Of a stretch of 64,000 bases of DNA, positions 45,823 to 53,965 are shown in pieces. The position numbers and the translations under genes are program-made. Every line of letters begins with the position of its first letter. Positions within the stretch are counted from its first letter, which is position 1. Origin of the DNA: Streptomyces sp. Ru71 (GTDB lineage Bacteria; Actinomycetota; Actinomycetes; Streptomycetales; Streptomycetaceae); assembly GCF_002920535.1 (NCBI RefSeq), contig NZ_PQSS01000003.1, positions 1 to 64,000 on the forward strand. The letters are read 5' to 3'. The notes under the pieces are model-generated. The model saw only the letters and a program-made list of their open reading frames with translations. It was not told where the DNA came from and ran no database searches.

Positions 45823-46473
45823 GTGCGCATTGGCGAGTTGAGCCGCAAGACCGGGGTGCCGGTGCCGACGATCAAGTACTACGTCCGTGAGGGCCTGCTG
45901 CCTCCGGGCGAGCTGACCAGCCCGAACCAGGCGACCTACAGCGAGGCGCATGAGCGCCGGCTGCAGCTGATTCGAGCCCTGCTGGAGGTCGGCGGCATGA
46001 AGGTGGCCGAAATCGCGGACGTACTGGCGGCCCTCGACGACCCGGAGCGCCCCCTGCACAAAGTGCTCGGCGCTGCCGCGGACCGCCTCGGCAGCGGGGA
46101 CATCGAGCACGACGACCCGGAGTCTGCGGCCGCACGGGCCGTCGTCGCCGACCTCATCTCCCGGCGCGGCTGGCGCACGCACGAGTCGAACCCCGCCGCC
46201 ACCGACCTGGCCAAGGTCCTCGCCGCCCTGGAGCGGTTGGGCCACGGGGCGTTCGTCGAAGTGCTCGACGACTACGCCGACGCAGCCGAGCAGGTCGCCC
46301 GCGCCGACCTCCGTTACGTGGACCGACGGGTGGCGGTCGAGGACAAGGTGGAGGCCGTGGTGGTCGGGACCGTACTGGGCGAGGCGGTGTTCAGCGCGCT
46401 GCGGAGACTGGCCCATGTGAACGCCTCGGCCAAGCTGTACGGCACGGATGTGCCGCAGCAGAAGCCGAGCTGA
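45823..46473 (+). CDS. MerR-family regulator
   Basis: 216 residues from GTG 45823 (VRIGELSRKTGVPVPTIKYY), with GAGGAG upstream. The winged-helix MerR domain continues VREGLLPPGELTSPNQATYS and HERRLQLIRALLEVGGMKVA. The C-terminal 120 residues are longer than in metal-sensing MerR proteins, lack Cys clusters, and include ALERLGHGAFVEVLDDYADA, suggesting an organic ligand. It is divergent from the two membrane genes. The shared GATAG/CTATC operator predicts local control. Confidence 0.88.
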   Translation: MRIGELSRKTGVPVPTIKYYVREGLLPPGELTSPNQATYSEAHERRLQLIRALLEVGGMKVAEIADVLAALDDPERPLHKVLGAAADRLGSGDIEHDDPESAAARAVVADLISRRGWRTHESNPAATDLAKVLAALERLGHGAFVEVLDDYADAAEQVARADLRYVDRRVAVEDKVEAVVVGTVLGEAVFSALRRLAHVNASAKLYGTDVPQQKPS

Positions 46474-46604
46474 GCCGACCGAAGCTGAGCGCGAGACGGG
46501 CTTTCTCCAAGCTCTGCCCGCGCGAAGGCGTTCCGGACCGGACGTCCGACCGAGCAGTTCAACACCCTGCCCGTCAGAGGCGTAGGGCCTGCCCGAGAGC
46601 CGTC

Positions 46605-46625
46605 GCTTCCCAAGCTGAGAGCGCG
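46605..46625. repeat. 21-bp exact copy of the tRNA-Gly anticodon arm
   Basis: Identical over 21 bases to 37275-37295 of the tRNA-Gly gene (starting GCTTCCCAAGCTGAG), with no tRNA acceptor or T arm around it. It lies in a 365-bp gene-free gap (46474-46838) that otherwise shows nothing recognisable. It fits an attachment-site core or remnant. Confidence 0.75.
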
Positions 46626-46838
46626 CGGCCGAGGGTCTGCCGGTCGCCGGTACGGTGGCGGTGCCGGATTTCTGGGACCCTTCCACCGGCGGCCCGGCGC
46701 CCGCGCCGAGGCCGTGATGGCGGGAGACCTCGGCAGGACCGGCCCCTCACTCGGCGGAGTGAACTTCCTCGCGTGCCCCCGCAGTTGCTTGCATGCATGC
46801 GGTTTCGAGCTGCTGCACCCGGCCTAGACTCCGCGCTC

Positions 46839-47630
46839 ATGTCGCTGTGGCTGCTCAACCATTTCAGTACCTTCACGCTGGCCGTCATCACCGTCGGCGG
46901 GACGGTCGTGCTGGCCGTCGCCGGCAGTGTGCTGTTGCGGCGCAGATACCCCTCGCTGGCCCAAGGGGAGCACAACGACATGGTCGGTGTGACACTCGGG
47001 ATGTTCGGCGCGATCTACGGGATCATCCTCGCGTTCGTGATCGTCACCCTGTGGACTCAGGTGGAGCAGACCCAGACCATCGTCGCCTCGGAGGCCACCG
47101 ACGCGGCGCTCATCGCCCGCGACGCCGCCGCGTTCCCGCCGCCGGTGCACGCCCGCCTCGACTCCGCCATGAGCGGCTACGTCCACGCGGTCGTCGAGGA
47201 CCAGTGGCCCCGCATGCGCGAGGGGAACCCCAGCTACGGGGCGACCGAGACCCATCTGCGGGCCGCCTACCAGGCACTCCAGGCATACGACCCGAAGGAC
47301 GAACGCGAGCAGGTCTTCTACGAGCAGGCCGTCGGTCACCTCGACGACGTCGCCACGCAGCGGCGTGCCCGTATCACCATGGCCCGCCAGGAACTCCCCG
47401 CACTGCTCCAGGTACTGGCGTTCGGCGGCGCACTCGTCCTGGTCCCGCTGACCTTCCTCTACGGCCTGCGCGAACGGCGGGTCCAGATGCTGTTCGTCGC
47501 CTCGGTCGCCGCGCTCGTCGGGTTCAGCCTGCTCCTGGTCGTCGTCCTGGACCGCCCCTTCGCCGGCGACCTCGACGTCAGCCCCGCCCCGTACCGCGAG
47601 GGTGCGCTTGCCCAGTACTGGGTCAAGTGA
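46839..47630 (+). CDS. DUF4239 membrane protein
   Basis: 263 residues from ATG 46839 (MSLWLLNHFSTFTLAVITVG). Two N-terminal helices, the second in LGMFGAIYGIILAFVIVTLW, precede a cytosolic or outside helical region of about 120 residues (EATDAALIARDAAAFPPPVH, AMSGYVHAVVEDQWPRM). Two C-terminal helices follow (LLQVLAFGGALVLVPLTFL, VASVAALVGFSLLLVVVLD). The pattern is that of DUF4239 (bestrophin-like in layout), function unknown. The 278 bases after it (47631-47908) hold no gene I can support, though one frame has protein-like character (ADFLKPELRRHLQWFAEKEP) and may be decayed coding sequence. Confidence 0.78.
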   Translation: MSLWLLNHFSTFTLAVITVGGTVVLAVAGSVLLRRRYPSLAQGEHNDMVGVTLGMFGAIYGIILAFVIVTLWTQVEQTQTIVASEATDAALIARDAAAFPPPVHARLDSAMSGYVHAVVEDQWPRMREGNPSYGATETHLRAAYQALQAYDPKDEREQVFYEQAVGHLDDVATQRRARITMARQELPALLQVLAFGGALVLVPLTFLYGLRERRVQMLFVASVAALVGFSLLLVVVLDRPFAGDLDVSPAPYREGALAQYWVK

Positions 47631-47908
47631 TGCGGTGACGTGGCGGGGCGGTGGTCGGCGGTGTCTGTCCCAGGCGTTCGCCGCCTTGATCCCGCTGGCG
47701 GAATTGCTGTCGTTGCCGGCGAATGCGGGCGTGTCGTCGCGCAGGGGGCTCGCGTGGGTGGCAGGGGGTGCTGCGGCGGGCGAAGGCCGTCCCGGTCCGG
47801 CAGGGGTGCGGGCCGCCCTCCGGCTCCTTCTCCGCGAACCACTGCAGGTGGCGGCGGAGTTCGGGCTTCAGGAAGTCGGCCGGGCACTTGACGGCCGAGG
47901 ATCCTGCG

Positions 47909-48148
47909 TCAGAGCGGGAGGTCGTCGGGAAGCACCCTGAACGACTTGTGACGGCCCAACGGGCGTACGGCCCGGAAGTCTCGTCGGTCGAGGGTGAGAA
48001 TCGCGTCCGTGTCGTAATCGGCGGCAAGTGCCACGCTCACCGCGTCGGCGAGGTCGAGGTCCAGCGCGCGGTAGCGCCCCCGGACGGACTGGGCGGCGCC
48101 CAGGTGGTCCCCCGTGATCTCCGGCAGGACGACACGACCCCGGCTCAT
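47909..48148 (-). pseudogene. PIN-domain (VapC-like) toxin, C-terminal remnant
   Basis: 79 codons from ATG 48148 encode only the last part of a PIN ribonuclease: RYRALDLDLADAVSVALAAD carries the third acidic pair, then YDTDAILTLDRRDFRAVRP and the end FRVLPDDL. The N-terminal half, with the first catalytic Asp (normally VVDTSALLA-like), is missing and is replaced by potassium-ATPase sequence at the upstream junction. No VapB antitoxin is adjacent. It is probably inactive. Confidence 0.75.
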
Positions 48149-48268
48149 CCGCCCTGATCTCGGAGCCGTTGGCCTTGTCGCGGAAGAGGCCCTGGACGAT
48201 GCCCGGGCGAGCGCCAGCGCGCCCATGAGGGCGAGCAGCTGGAGCACGCCGGCCGGAACGGGACCCAC
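48141..48268 (-). pseudogene. kdpA start fused to internal kdpC fragment (deletion scar)
   Basis: From GTG 48268 the frame reads VGP, then VPAGVLQLLALMGALALA, the beginning of KdpA. At about 48206 the similarity jumps to another frame giving GIVQGLFRDKANGSEIRAD, which is the periplasmic start of KdpC after its membrane anchor. At about 48145 it passes into PIN-domain sequence. Thus most of kdpA, all of kdpB and the first part of kdpC are gone. The GTG is 5 bp after the kdpF stop, as in a normal kdpFA junction. Confidence 0.8.
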
Positions 48269-48273
48269 GGCTC

Positions 48274-48363
48274 TCAGAACCTCTCCGGGAAGATCAGGGC
48301 GAGGACGAGACAACCCAGCAGGGCGACGGCGACGACCAGGCCGGCGACGTTCTCGACGGTCAC
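48274..48363 (-). CDS. kdpF: KdpF small subunit (potassium-transporting ATPase)
   Basis: 29 residues: VTVENVAGLVVAVALLGCLV then LALIFPERF, a single membrane helix. It matches the typical actinobacterial KdpF, which stabilises the Kdp complex. The GTG start overlaps the stop of the small upstream ORF (GTGA). Because kdpA, kdpB and kdpC are reduced to fragments downstream, this intact subunit has no local partner and is a relic unless a second kdp operon exists. Confidence 0.85.
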   Translation of the reverse strand: MTVENVAGLVVAVALLGCLVLALIFPERF

Positions 48364-48443
48364 AGCTTCGTCACCCCCCGGGCGACGAGAGCCACCAGTG
48401 CGAAAGCCGCGAGCACGGCGACGACGAAGGCCACATCGGCCAT
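48360..48443 (-). CDS. 27-residue membrane leader protein of the kdp operon
   Basis: MADVAFVVAVLAAFALVALV then ARGVTKL. ATG 48443 has AGGAG 8 bases upstream, and the stop overlaps the kdpF GTG. A very similar short membrane ORF precedes kdpF in other actinobacteria, to my knowledge, with no assigned function. One helix and a short basic tail are all that can be seen. Confidence 0.65.
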   Translation of the reverse strand: MADVAFVVAVLAAFALVALVARGVTKL

Positions 48444-48648
48444 CGCGAACTCCTGAAGCGAGGTGCGGTGGAAACGGACGATCTTGAGGAAACCGCCTCC
48501 CCGACCGGGTCCGGCCGCCCGTTGAGGGCTCCCTTACGGAGGCCCGAACGGCTTTGACGGGTCTCTTACGGCCCTCGGTCACGACTCGGGGAACCATGGT
48601 CGGCGGCTGTGCGGAGCACGCCGGCCGGTCCGGCCGTACGCTGGCGGC

Positions 48649-49734
48649 ATGACGCGGTTGATCGTCGCAGCGGGAGGAGGGGGCGACGCTGTCGCCGCCG
48701 CCATGCTGCACGCCGCCCTGTACGGCGGCGAGGGCCGGGCGGTGATCCTCACGTACGCGTGGGACCGCCTGATCGTCGACCCGGTGCCGGGTCCCCGAGG
48801 TGCTCGCGACTTCACCGGGCTGGAGCCGGTCACCCCGGCCGTCCGGGCCGTGCCGGCCGGGGCCCGTCCGATCGCACCGGCGGGCTCCACGCTCCCGAGG
48901 CTCGCGGCGGAACTCCCGCACACCTTCGCGCTGCTCGACCCGTACCGGGGTGCCGAAGGTGTCACGCGCCAGCTGGAGGAGCTGGTCGGTCACTTCGATC
49001 CGGAGTCCATCGACGTCCTGGACGTGGGCGGTGACACCCTCGCGCGGGGCGACGAGCCGACGCTGAAGAGCCCCCTCGCCGATGCCCTCACGCTGGCCGC
49101 CGTCTGCCAGGTGAACGCCTCCGTCCGCCTGCTGGTCGCCGGTCCCGGGCTGGACGGCGAACTCTCCCCGGACGGCCTGCGCCCGCTGCTCGGCCCTGTC
49201 GTCCACACCCTCACCGCGGGCGACGTGGAGCGGATCAGCACGGTCCTGGAATGGCACCCCTCCGAGGCGGCCGCGATGCTCGCCGCGACGGCCCGAGGCG
49301 TCCGGGGCACCTGCGAGGTACGCGACGCCGGCCTCCCCGTGGCACTCACCGACGAGGGCCCACGGGTCCACGAGGTCGACCTGGACGCGGCGGTGAGCCG
49401 CAACAGGCTGGCGCAGGCCGTCATGACCACCGCCGCGCTGGACGAGGTCGAGGCGCACAGCCGTGAGGTGTGCGGGTTCTCCGAGATCGACTACGAGCGC
49501 GCCAAGGCCGCGCGGCTGAAGGACCGGCCGTCGGCGCCGCCGGACCCCGACGCCGTGCTGCCCCGGCTGGAGCGGTTCGAGGCGGAGGCCCGCGGCCGCG
49601 GAGTCACCCACACCACGTTCCGGCACCTCACCGAGGCCCTGGACATCGACGGCTCCCGGCGCGGTGCCCTGCGGCGGCTGCTCGTCGACAGCCGCCCGGA
49701 GCGGTACGACGCGCCTCTGTGGCGCATCGCCTGA
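48649..49734 (+). CDS. DUF1152 domain protein
   Basis: 361 residues from ATG 48649 (MTRLIVAAGGGGDAVAAAML). The glycine-rich start AAGGGGDAVAAAMLHAALYG, then LTYAWDRLIVDPVPGPRGA, the central VLDVGGDTLARGDEPTLKSP and LADALTLAAVCQVNAS mark the DUF1152 family. The N-terminal loop suggests nucleotide or cofactor binding in a Rossmann-like fold. Its reaction is unknown. It is convergent with the next large gene and divergent from the kdp remnant. Confidence 0.82.
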   Translation: MTRLIVAAGGGGDAVAAAMLHAALYGGEGRAVILTYAWDRLIVDPVPGPRGARDFTGLEPVTPAVRAVPAGARPIAPAGSTLPRLAAELPHTFALLDPYRGAEGVTRQLEELVGHFDPESIDVLDVGGDTLARGDEPTLKSPLADALTLAAVCQVNASVRLLVAGPGLDGELSPDGLRPLLGPVVHTLTAGDVERISTVLEWHPSEAAAMLAATARGVRGTCEVRDAGLPVALTDEGPRVHEVDLDAAVSRNRLAQAVMTTAALDEVEAHSREVCGFSEIDYERAKAARLKDRPSAPPDPDAVLPRLERFEAEARGRGVTHTTFRHLTEALDIDGSRRGALRRLLVDSRPERYDAPLWRIA

Positions 49735-49755
49735 GAGGCGGTCCCGGCCGGGTCC

Positions 49756-51819
49756 CTACGCCGACGGCCCCCGGCCCTCCCGCACCAACCCCCACGCGTG
49801 GGCGAACAGTTCGGGCAGGGTGCGGGTGGGGAGCGGGAGGGGGGTTGCCAGGCGGCCGTTGTACGCGCGTTCCAGGCCGAGCAGTTGCGCCTTCCACGCC
49901 TCCATGGGCTGGTACGGCTTCTTGGCGTGGATCCACTCCCCGGGCAGGAAGAGCCGACGGCCCGCCCTGGCGCGCTTGTCCTCCACGGCCAGACCGCGCT
50001 CGGCCAGTACGGCGGCGGCCTTGTGGTGCCGGGCGGGCTTCCAGCCGTTCCAGGTGCGGATGTTGCGGTCGCTCGGCGTGCGCAGGGTCAGCAGCTGGAG
50101 GTAGAGCGCTGCCGCGTCCTGGTCGACGCCGAGTTCGGTGGCGGCCTGGGCCGTCAGGGCGGGTGCGGAGTGTGCCGGGTTCGTCTCGTACGAGCCCGTG
50201 GGGAGCGAGGCGTCCTCGACGCGTTCGACGATGCGTGCGCAGACCGGGCCGCGCAGCCACTCGACCAGCTCCAGTGCGGGGCTGTGGCGGGAGTCCGCCC
50301 GGGCCGCCAGCAGGGTGCGGGAGCGGTCGTCGTCGGCGTAGAAGGCGGGGCGGAAGTACAGCTCGGGCTGGGACCGGTCGCCCCGTCGGTCGACGACGCC
50401 GTCCACGACCACGGTCAGCCCGTCGTCGGCGCTCTCGACGTGCAGCGGCTCGGGGCCGTCGGTGTAGGGGTGCGAGCCGAACCGGTCCCGCACATCGGCG
50501 ACCGTGTGCCCCACCGCGCGGCTGAGGCTGCCGGCGTCCAGCAGCAGGCCCGGGTGGTTCAGGCGCTCCAGCAGCGCCCGCACCAGGCCGGGGACTCCGG
50601 AGCGGACCGGGTCGCCGGCGGGGAGCTCGGTGCAGACCCAGAAGAGGTTGGGGACGACGGCACGCAGCGTGTCGTCGAAATCCCGCAGGCCCCAGTCCTC
50701 GGCGGTCGCGAAGGGCCGGAAGCCGCTGTCGCTGTTCCGGATCCAGGTGTCGAGATCGGAGCCGAGACCGCGTATCGCGGCGTGGTCGGTGAACGCGGCG
50801 CAGAAGCGCCCCGCCGACAGCGAGGACGGGTTCAGTTCGACGACCGCGTCGAAGGTGCGCTCGGGAACCACCGTCCGACGGCCGTACCGCTCCCGCCACA
50901 CCTGCGCGATCCGCTCCGCCACCGCCCGCATGCCCTGCGGCTCCCACAGCTCGGCGGGGTCCTCGGGCAGGACGTCCGCCATCAGCTCCAGGCGGTCCAG
51001 CGGGCCCATGCGGCCGCGCTCGCGGACGCCGTCCTCGATCTCGGCCAGCTTCAGCCGATGGATCTCGCGCTCCCGGTCGTCGAGGCGCGGGAGGTACCCC
51101 GCGGCGAGCATCCCCGCCAGCGCGAAGGACGCCGCCGCCCGGCCCATGCCCGTGCCGTCCCTCAGCACGGTCACGGCGTGAAGGTCCCACGGCACCGGCC
51201 CGCGCTCGCGGACGAGGTCCACCAGCCGGCGCACCTGCCCGGCGCTGCCCCATCCCCGCGGGACGTCGGTCACCTCCTCGATCGTCCCCAGGCTCGGCGG
51301 GGCCGGAAGCCCGGTCCGCACGTCGACGAACTTCCGCAGCCCGTCAGCCGCCCAGCCGACCGCGACGGTCGCGCCCCGCTCGTCCCGGACGGCCGCGGGG
51401 CCGCCGTCGGCCGGCCGCACCAGACCGGTGCGTATCCGGGCCTCCGGGTCCGCGAACGGGCTGTCCGCCCAGATCTCCAGCAGCGCGAGCAGACGCCGGC
51501 GCCGCTCGTCGCGCGTGGGTTCCACGGCGGCCCGCAGCGCCACGGCGCCGATGCGCCCGATGAAGCGTGCCCAGGACCCTTCCCCCGCCGTTCCCGGACC
51601 CTCGTCGGGAGCGGCCGGCTCCCAGGTCCCGGCCAGATAGCGGCCCGTCCGCTCGATACCGGCCAGCGCGCCCCTGCCGCTCCAGATCCCCGAGCCGTCG
51701 ATGAGCCCGTCCAGCGCGACTGCCACGCCGTGATCGTCCAGGGCCGCCACCCCGGCCCGCGCCGTCAGCAGCCCGCCGGCCACCGTCCCGTCTTCCGCCA
51801 CCCCGCTCGAACGCTCCAT
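49756..51819 (-). CDS. Large soluble protein of unknown function
   Basis: 687 residues from ATG 51819 (MERSSGVAEDGTVAGGLLTA); the ribosome site is weak and upstream starts are possible. No signal peptide or membrane segment. Recognisable internal stretches are VPWDLHAVTVLRDGTGMGRA, MLAAGYLPRLDDREREIHRL, DWGLRDFDDTLRAVVPNLFW and, near the end, RNIRTWNGWKPARHHKAAAV and AGRRLFLPGEWIHAKKPYQP. Similar C-terminal text occurs in large Streptomyces proteins next to MoxR/VWA genes. That is recall, not proof, and no such genes are adjacent. Treated as unassigned. Confidence 0.75.
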   Translation of the reverse strand: MERSSGVAEDGTVAGGLLTARAGVAALDDHGVAVALDGLIDGSGIWSGRGALAGIERTGRYLAGTWEPAAPDEGPGTAGEGSWARFIGRIGAVALRAAVEPTRDERRRRLLALLEIWADSPFADPEARIRTGLVRPADGGPAAVRDERGATVAVGWAADGLRKFVDVRTGLPAPPSLGTIEEVTDVPRGWGSAGQVRRLVDLVRERGPVPWDLHAVTVLRDGTGMGRAAASFALAGMLAAGYLPRLDDREREIHRLKLAEIEDGVRERGRMGPLDRLELMADVLPEDPAELWEPQGMRAVAERIAQVWRERYGRRTVVPERTFDAVVELNPSSLSAGRFCAAFTDHAAIRGLGSDLDTWIRNSDSGFRPFATAEDWGLRDFDDTLRAVVPNLFWVCTELPAGDPVRSGVPGLVRALLERLNHPGLLLDAGSLSRAVGHTVADVRDRFGSHPYTDGPEPLHVESADDGLTVVVDGVVDRRGDRSQPELYFRPAFYADDDRSRTLLAARADSRHSPALELVEWLRGPVCARIVERVEDASLPTGSYETNPAHSAPALTAQAATELGVDQDAAALYLQLLTLRTPSDRNIRTWNGWKPARHHKAAAVLAERGLAVEDKRARAGRRLFLPGEWIHAKKPYQPMEAWKAQLLGLERAYNGRLATPLPLPTRTLPELFAHAWGLVREGRGPSA

Positions 51820-51917
51820 GGGGAGATCATGGCGGACGGGTCTGACAGAGCGTCCGGCGCAGGCGTGGAGGGAGAGGTCCGGCGGCATCGGGCCCGTCCA
51901 CGGCGGCCGACGGACGT

Positions 51918-52868
51918 CTACGGCACCGTCAGTTTCGGGTGGTCGGTGTCCGGGAGCCAGTCGCGTCGCGGTGTGTAGTCCAGCCAGCGGCGGGTCCGGG
52001 CGGCTTCCGTGAAGCCTTGGAGCAGGGTGTCCAGCAGGGGGTGACGGGACGGCTCGTGCCAGGCCAGTGACCAGGCGTACAGCGGGGTCGGTTCGACGAG
52101 GGGGATGGAGCGCAGGGCCGGGTGGTCCGGCAGCGGCGCGTCGGCCGGGAAGAGGGTGAAGGCGTCGGGCTCGGTGCGGATGCGCCGGCTCAGGTGGTCC
52201 AGGCCCAGGTTGGGGCCGTCCTGCCGCCGAGGGATCCGGAACGCGTCGGCGAAGCGGCGCAGGAAGTCCAGGCGGTTCAGTTCGGCCGGGCACCACAGCA
52301 CGCTGTCGCGCAGGTCGGCCGGGCGCAGTGCGGGGGCGCCGGCCAGCGGGTGGGATGTGCTGACGACCGCGTCGACGGGTTCCAGGCGCACCAGCCGCTG
52401 GGCGAGTCCCGCGTCGCTGCCGTCGGGCAGCGGGTGCACCCGGCCGAACCCCAGGTCCGTGTCGCCGCGCAGCAACGCCTGGGCGACCGAGGGCCAGTCC
52501 CGTCCCGGGCCCGGCTCCCAGCGCACCGGGCCGAGCGCCTGCACCGCGTCGGCGACCGTGCGCATCGGCGCGTACAGATGCCCCCAGGTGTCGATCCGCA
52601 GCACCGGTCCGTGGCCCGTCACCGCCGTGACGGCCCGTTCGCCCGCCGCGAGCGCCTCCCGCGCGGGCGGCAGGAACCGCTCCCCCGCCTCGCTCAGCCG
52701 GACCCCGCCCTGACGCTCGAACAGCCGCACGGCCAGCAGCTTCTCCAGCCGCGCGATGCGTTTGGACAGCGCCTGCTGGCTGGTGCCCAGCTCCTCGGCG
52801 GCCCGCCCGAAGTGCAGCGTCCGGGCGGTCGCGACGAACGCGCGGACCAGTGCGAGGTCGAGGTCCAT
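51918..52868 (-). CDS. LysR-family regulator
   Basis: 316 residues from ATG 52868. The HTH reads MDLDLALVRAFVATARTLHF, GRAAEELGTSQQALSKRIAR and LEKLLAVRLFERQGGVRLSE. The C-terminal substrate-binding domain has ALLRGDTDLGFGRVHPLPDG and VDAVVSTSHPLAGAPALRPA. It is divergent from the quinone-oxidoreductase gene with 118 bp between, the usual arrangement for LysR control of the neighbour. CGACAACTCCCCGTTGTCGGG and a nearby GTTGTTGG in that gap could be its site. Confidence 0.9.
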   Translation of the reverse strand: MDLDLALVRAFVATARTLHFGRAAEELGTSQQALSKRIARLEKLLAVRLFERQGGVRLSEAGERFLPPAREALAAGERAVTAVTGHGPVLRIDTWGHLYAPMRTVADAVQALGPVRWEPGPGRDWPSVAQALLRGDTDLGFGRVHPLPDGSDAGLAQRLVRLEPVDAVVSTSHPLAGAPALRPADLRDSVLWCPAELNRLDFLRRFADAFRIPRRQDGPNLGLDHLSRRIRTEPDAFTLFPADAPLPDHPALRSIPLVEPTPLYAWSLAWHEPSRHPLLDTLLQGFTEAARTRRWLDYTPRRDWLPDTDHPKLTVP

Positions 52869-52986
52869 GCCGCTGACCTTATGCGACAACTCCCCGTTGT
52901 CGGGCGGGGGAGTTGGTTGTTGGCCGAGCCTCGGCCTTTCCCGGTCAGATGGTTCCGAGGCCGCCGCCACCGAAGGGATGACCACG

Positions 52987-53907
52987 ATGAAAGCGTTCCT
53001 GCCGACCGGAGATCCCACCGAACCGGTCGTGCTCGCCGATGTTCCGGAGCCGATCCCGCGCCCCCACGAGGCGCTGGTCAAGGTCGAGGCGTTCTCGGTC
53101 AACCGGGGTGAGACGTTCAAACTGGAGCGGCCCGCTCCCGGCGACCGTCCCGGCAAGGACATCGCGGGGCTGGTGGTGCAGCCGGCCGCCGACGGCAGCG
53201 GGCCTTCGGGGGTCACACGGGTCGTCGGCCATCCCATGGGCGGCGGCTGGGCGGAGTACGTGGCGGTGCCGACCGACGCGCTCGCCGAGCTGCCGGACGG
53301 CGTCTCCATGGTCCACGGCGCCGCCCTGCCGCTGGCCGGTCTCACCGCGCTGCGGCTGTTGCGCGCCGCCGGGCCCGTGCTGGGCCGGCGGATCCTGCTG
53401 ACCGGGGCCTCGGGCGGCGTGGGCCACTTCGTCACCGAACTCGCGGCCGCCGCAGGGGCCCAGGTCACCGCCGTCACGCGGAACGCCGAACGCGGCGCCC
53501 GGCTCGCCGAGCTCGGGGCCGACGAGGTCGTCCACGACGTCACCGACGCCCAGGGCACGTACGACGTCGTGCTGGAGTCGACCGGCGGGCAGGCCCTTCC
53601 CCTGGCCCTCGCGCGGCTCGCCAGGCGCGGCACGCTGATCTGGTTCGGGCAGGCGAGCCGCACGCCGGCGACGCTCGACTTCTTCGGCTTCTTCGACGGC
53701 CCCGAATCGGCCGTCATCCGGCACTTCCACTACCTCGACGCCGGCACACGCCTCGACGACGACCTGGCGGCGCTCGTCCGGCTGACCGCCGCAGGCCGGC
53801 TGCACCCCGAGATCGGCCGCGTCACGGACTGGGCCGGCACCGCGGCCACCCTCACCGATCTGCGCGACCGCCGCGTCCGCGGCAAGGCCGTCCTCACCCT
53901 TTCCTGA
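52987..53907 (+). CDS. NADPH:quinone reductase-like zinc-independent alcohol dehydrogenase
   Basis: 306 residues. ATG 52987 has AAGGGA 9 bases upstream; ATG 52978 is in frame just before. It is an MDR-superfamily protein: an N-terminal GroES-like domain (VKVEAFSVNRGETFKLERPA, PGDRPGKDIAGLVVQP) and the nucleotide site ILLTGASGGVGHFVTELAAA. It lacks the Cys ligands of the catalytic zinc, so it is a QOR type that reduces quinones or enones with NADPH. It is co-directional with the SnoaL gene 58 bp later. Likely target of the divergent LysR protein. Confidence 0.87.
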   Translation: MKAFLPTGDPTEPVVLADVPEPIPRPHEALVKVEAFSVNRGETFKLERPAPGDRPGKDIAGLVVQPAADGSGPSGVTRVVGHPMGGGWAEYVAVPTDALAELPDGVSMVHGAALPLAGLTALRLLRAAGPVLGRRILLTGASGGVGHFVTELAAAAGAQVTAVTRNAERGARLAELGADEVVHDVTDAQGTYDVVLESTGGQALPLALARLARRGTLIWFGQASRTPATLDFFGFFDGPESAVIRHFHYLDAGTRLDDDLAALVRLTAAGRLHPEIGRVTDWAGTAATLTDLRDRRVRGKAVLTLS

Positions 53908-53965
53908 TCCACCCCCGGACGACCGGCAGAAACCCGGCGCGACAGCAACCGAAGGAGCACACCCC

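Noticed and set aside
47623..48027. Minus-strand frame partly resembling protein after DUF4239
   Set aside because: It overlaps the PIN remnant in another frame. A short protein-like stretch around 47.8 kb may be decayed coding sequence, but no start, family or intact frame supports a gene.
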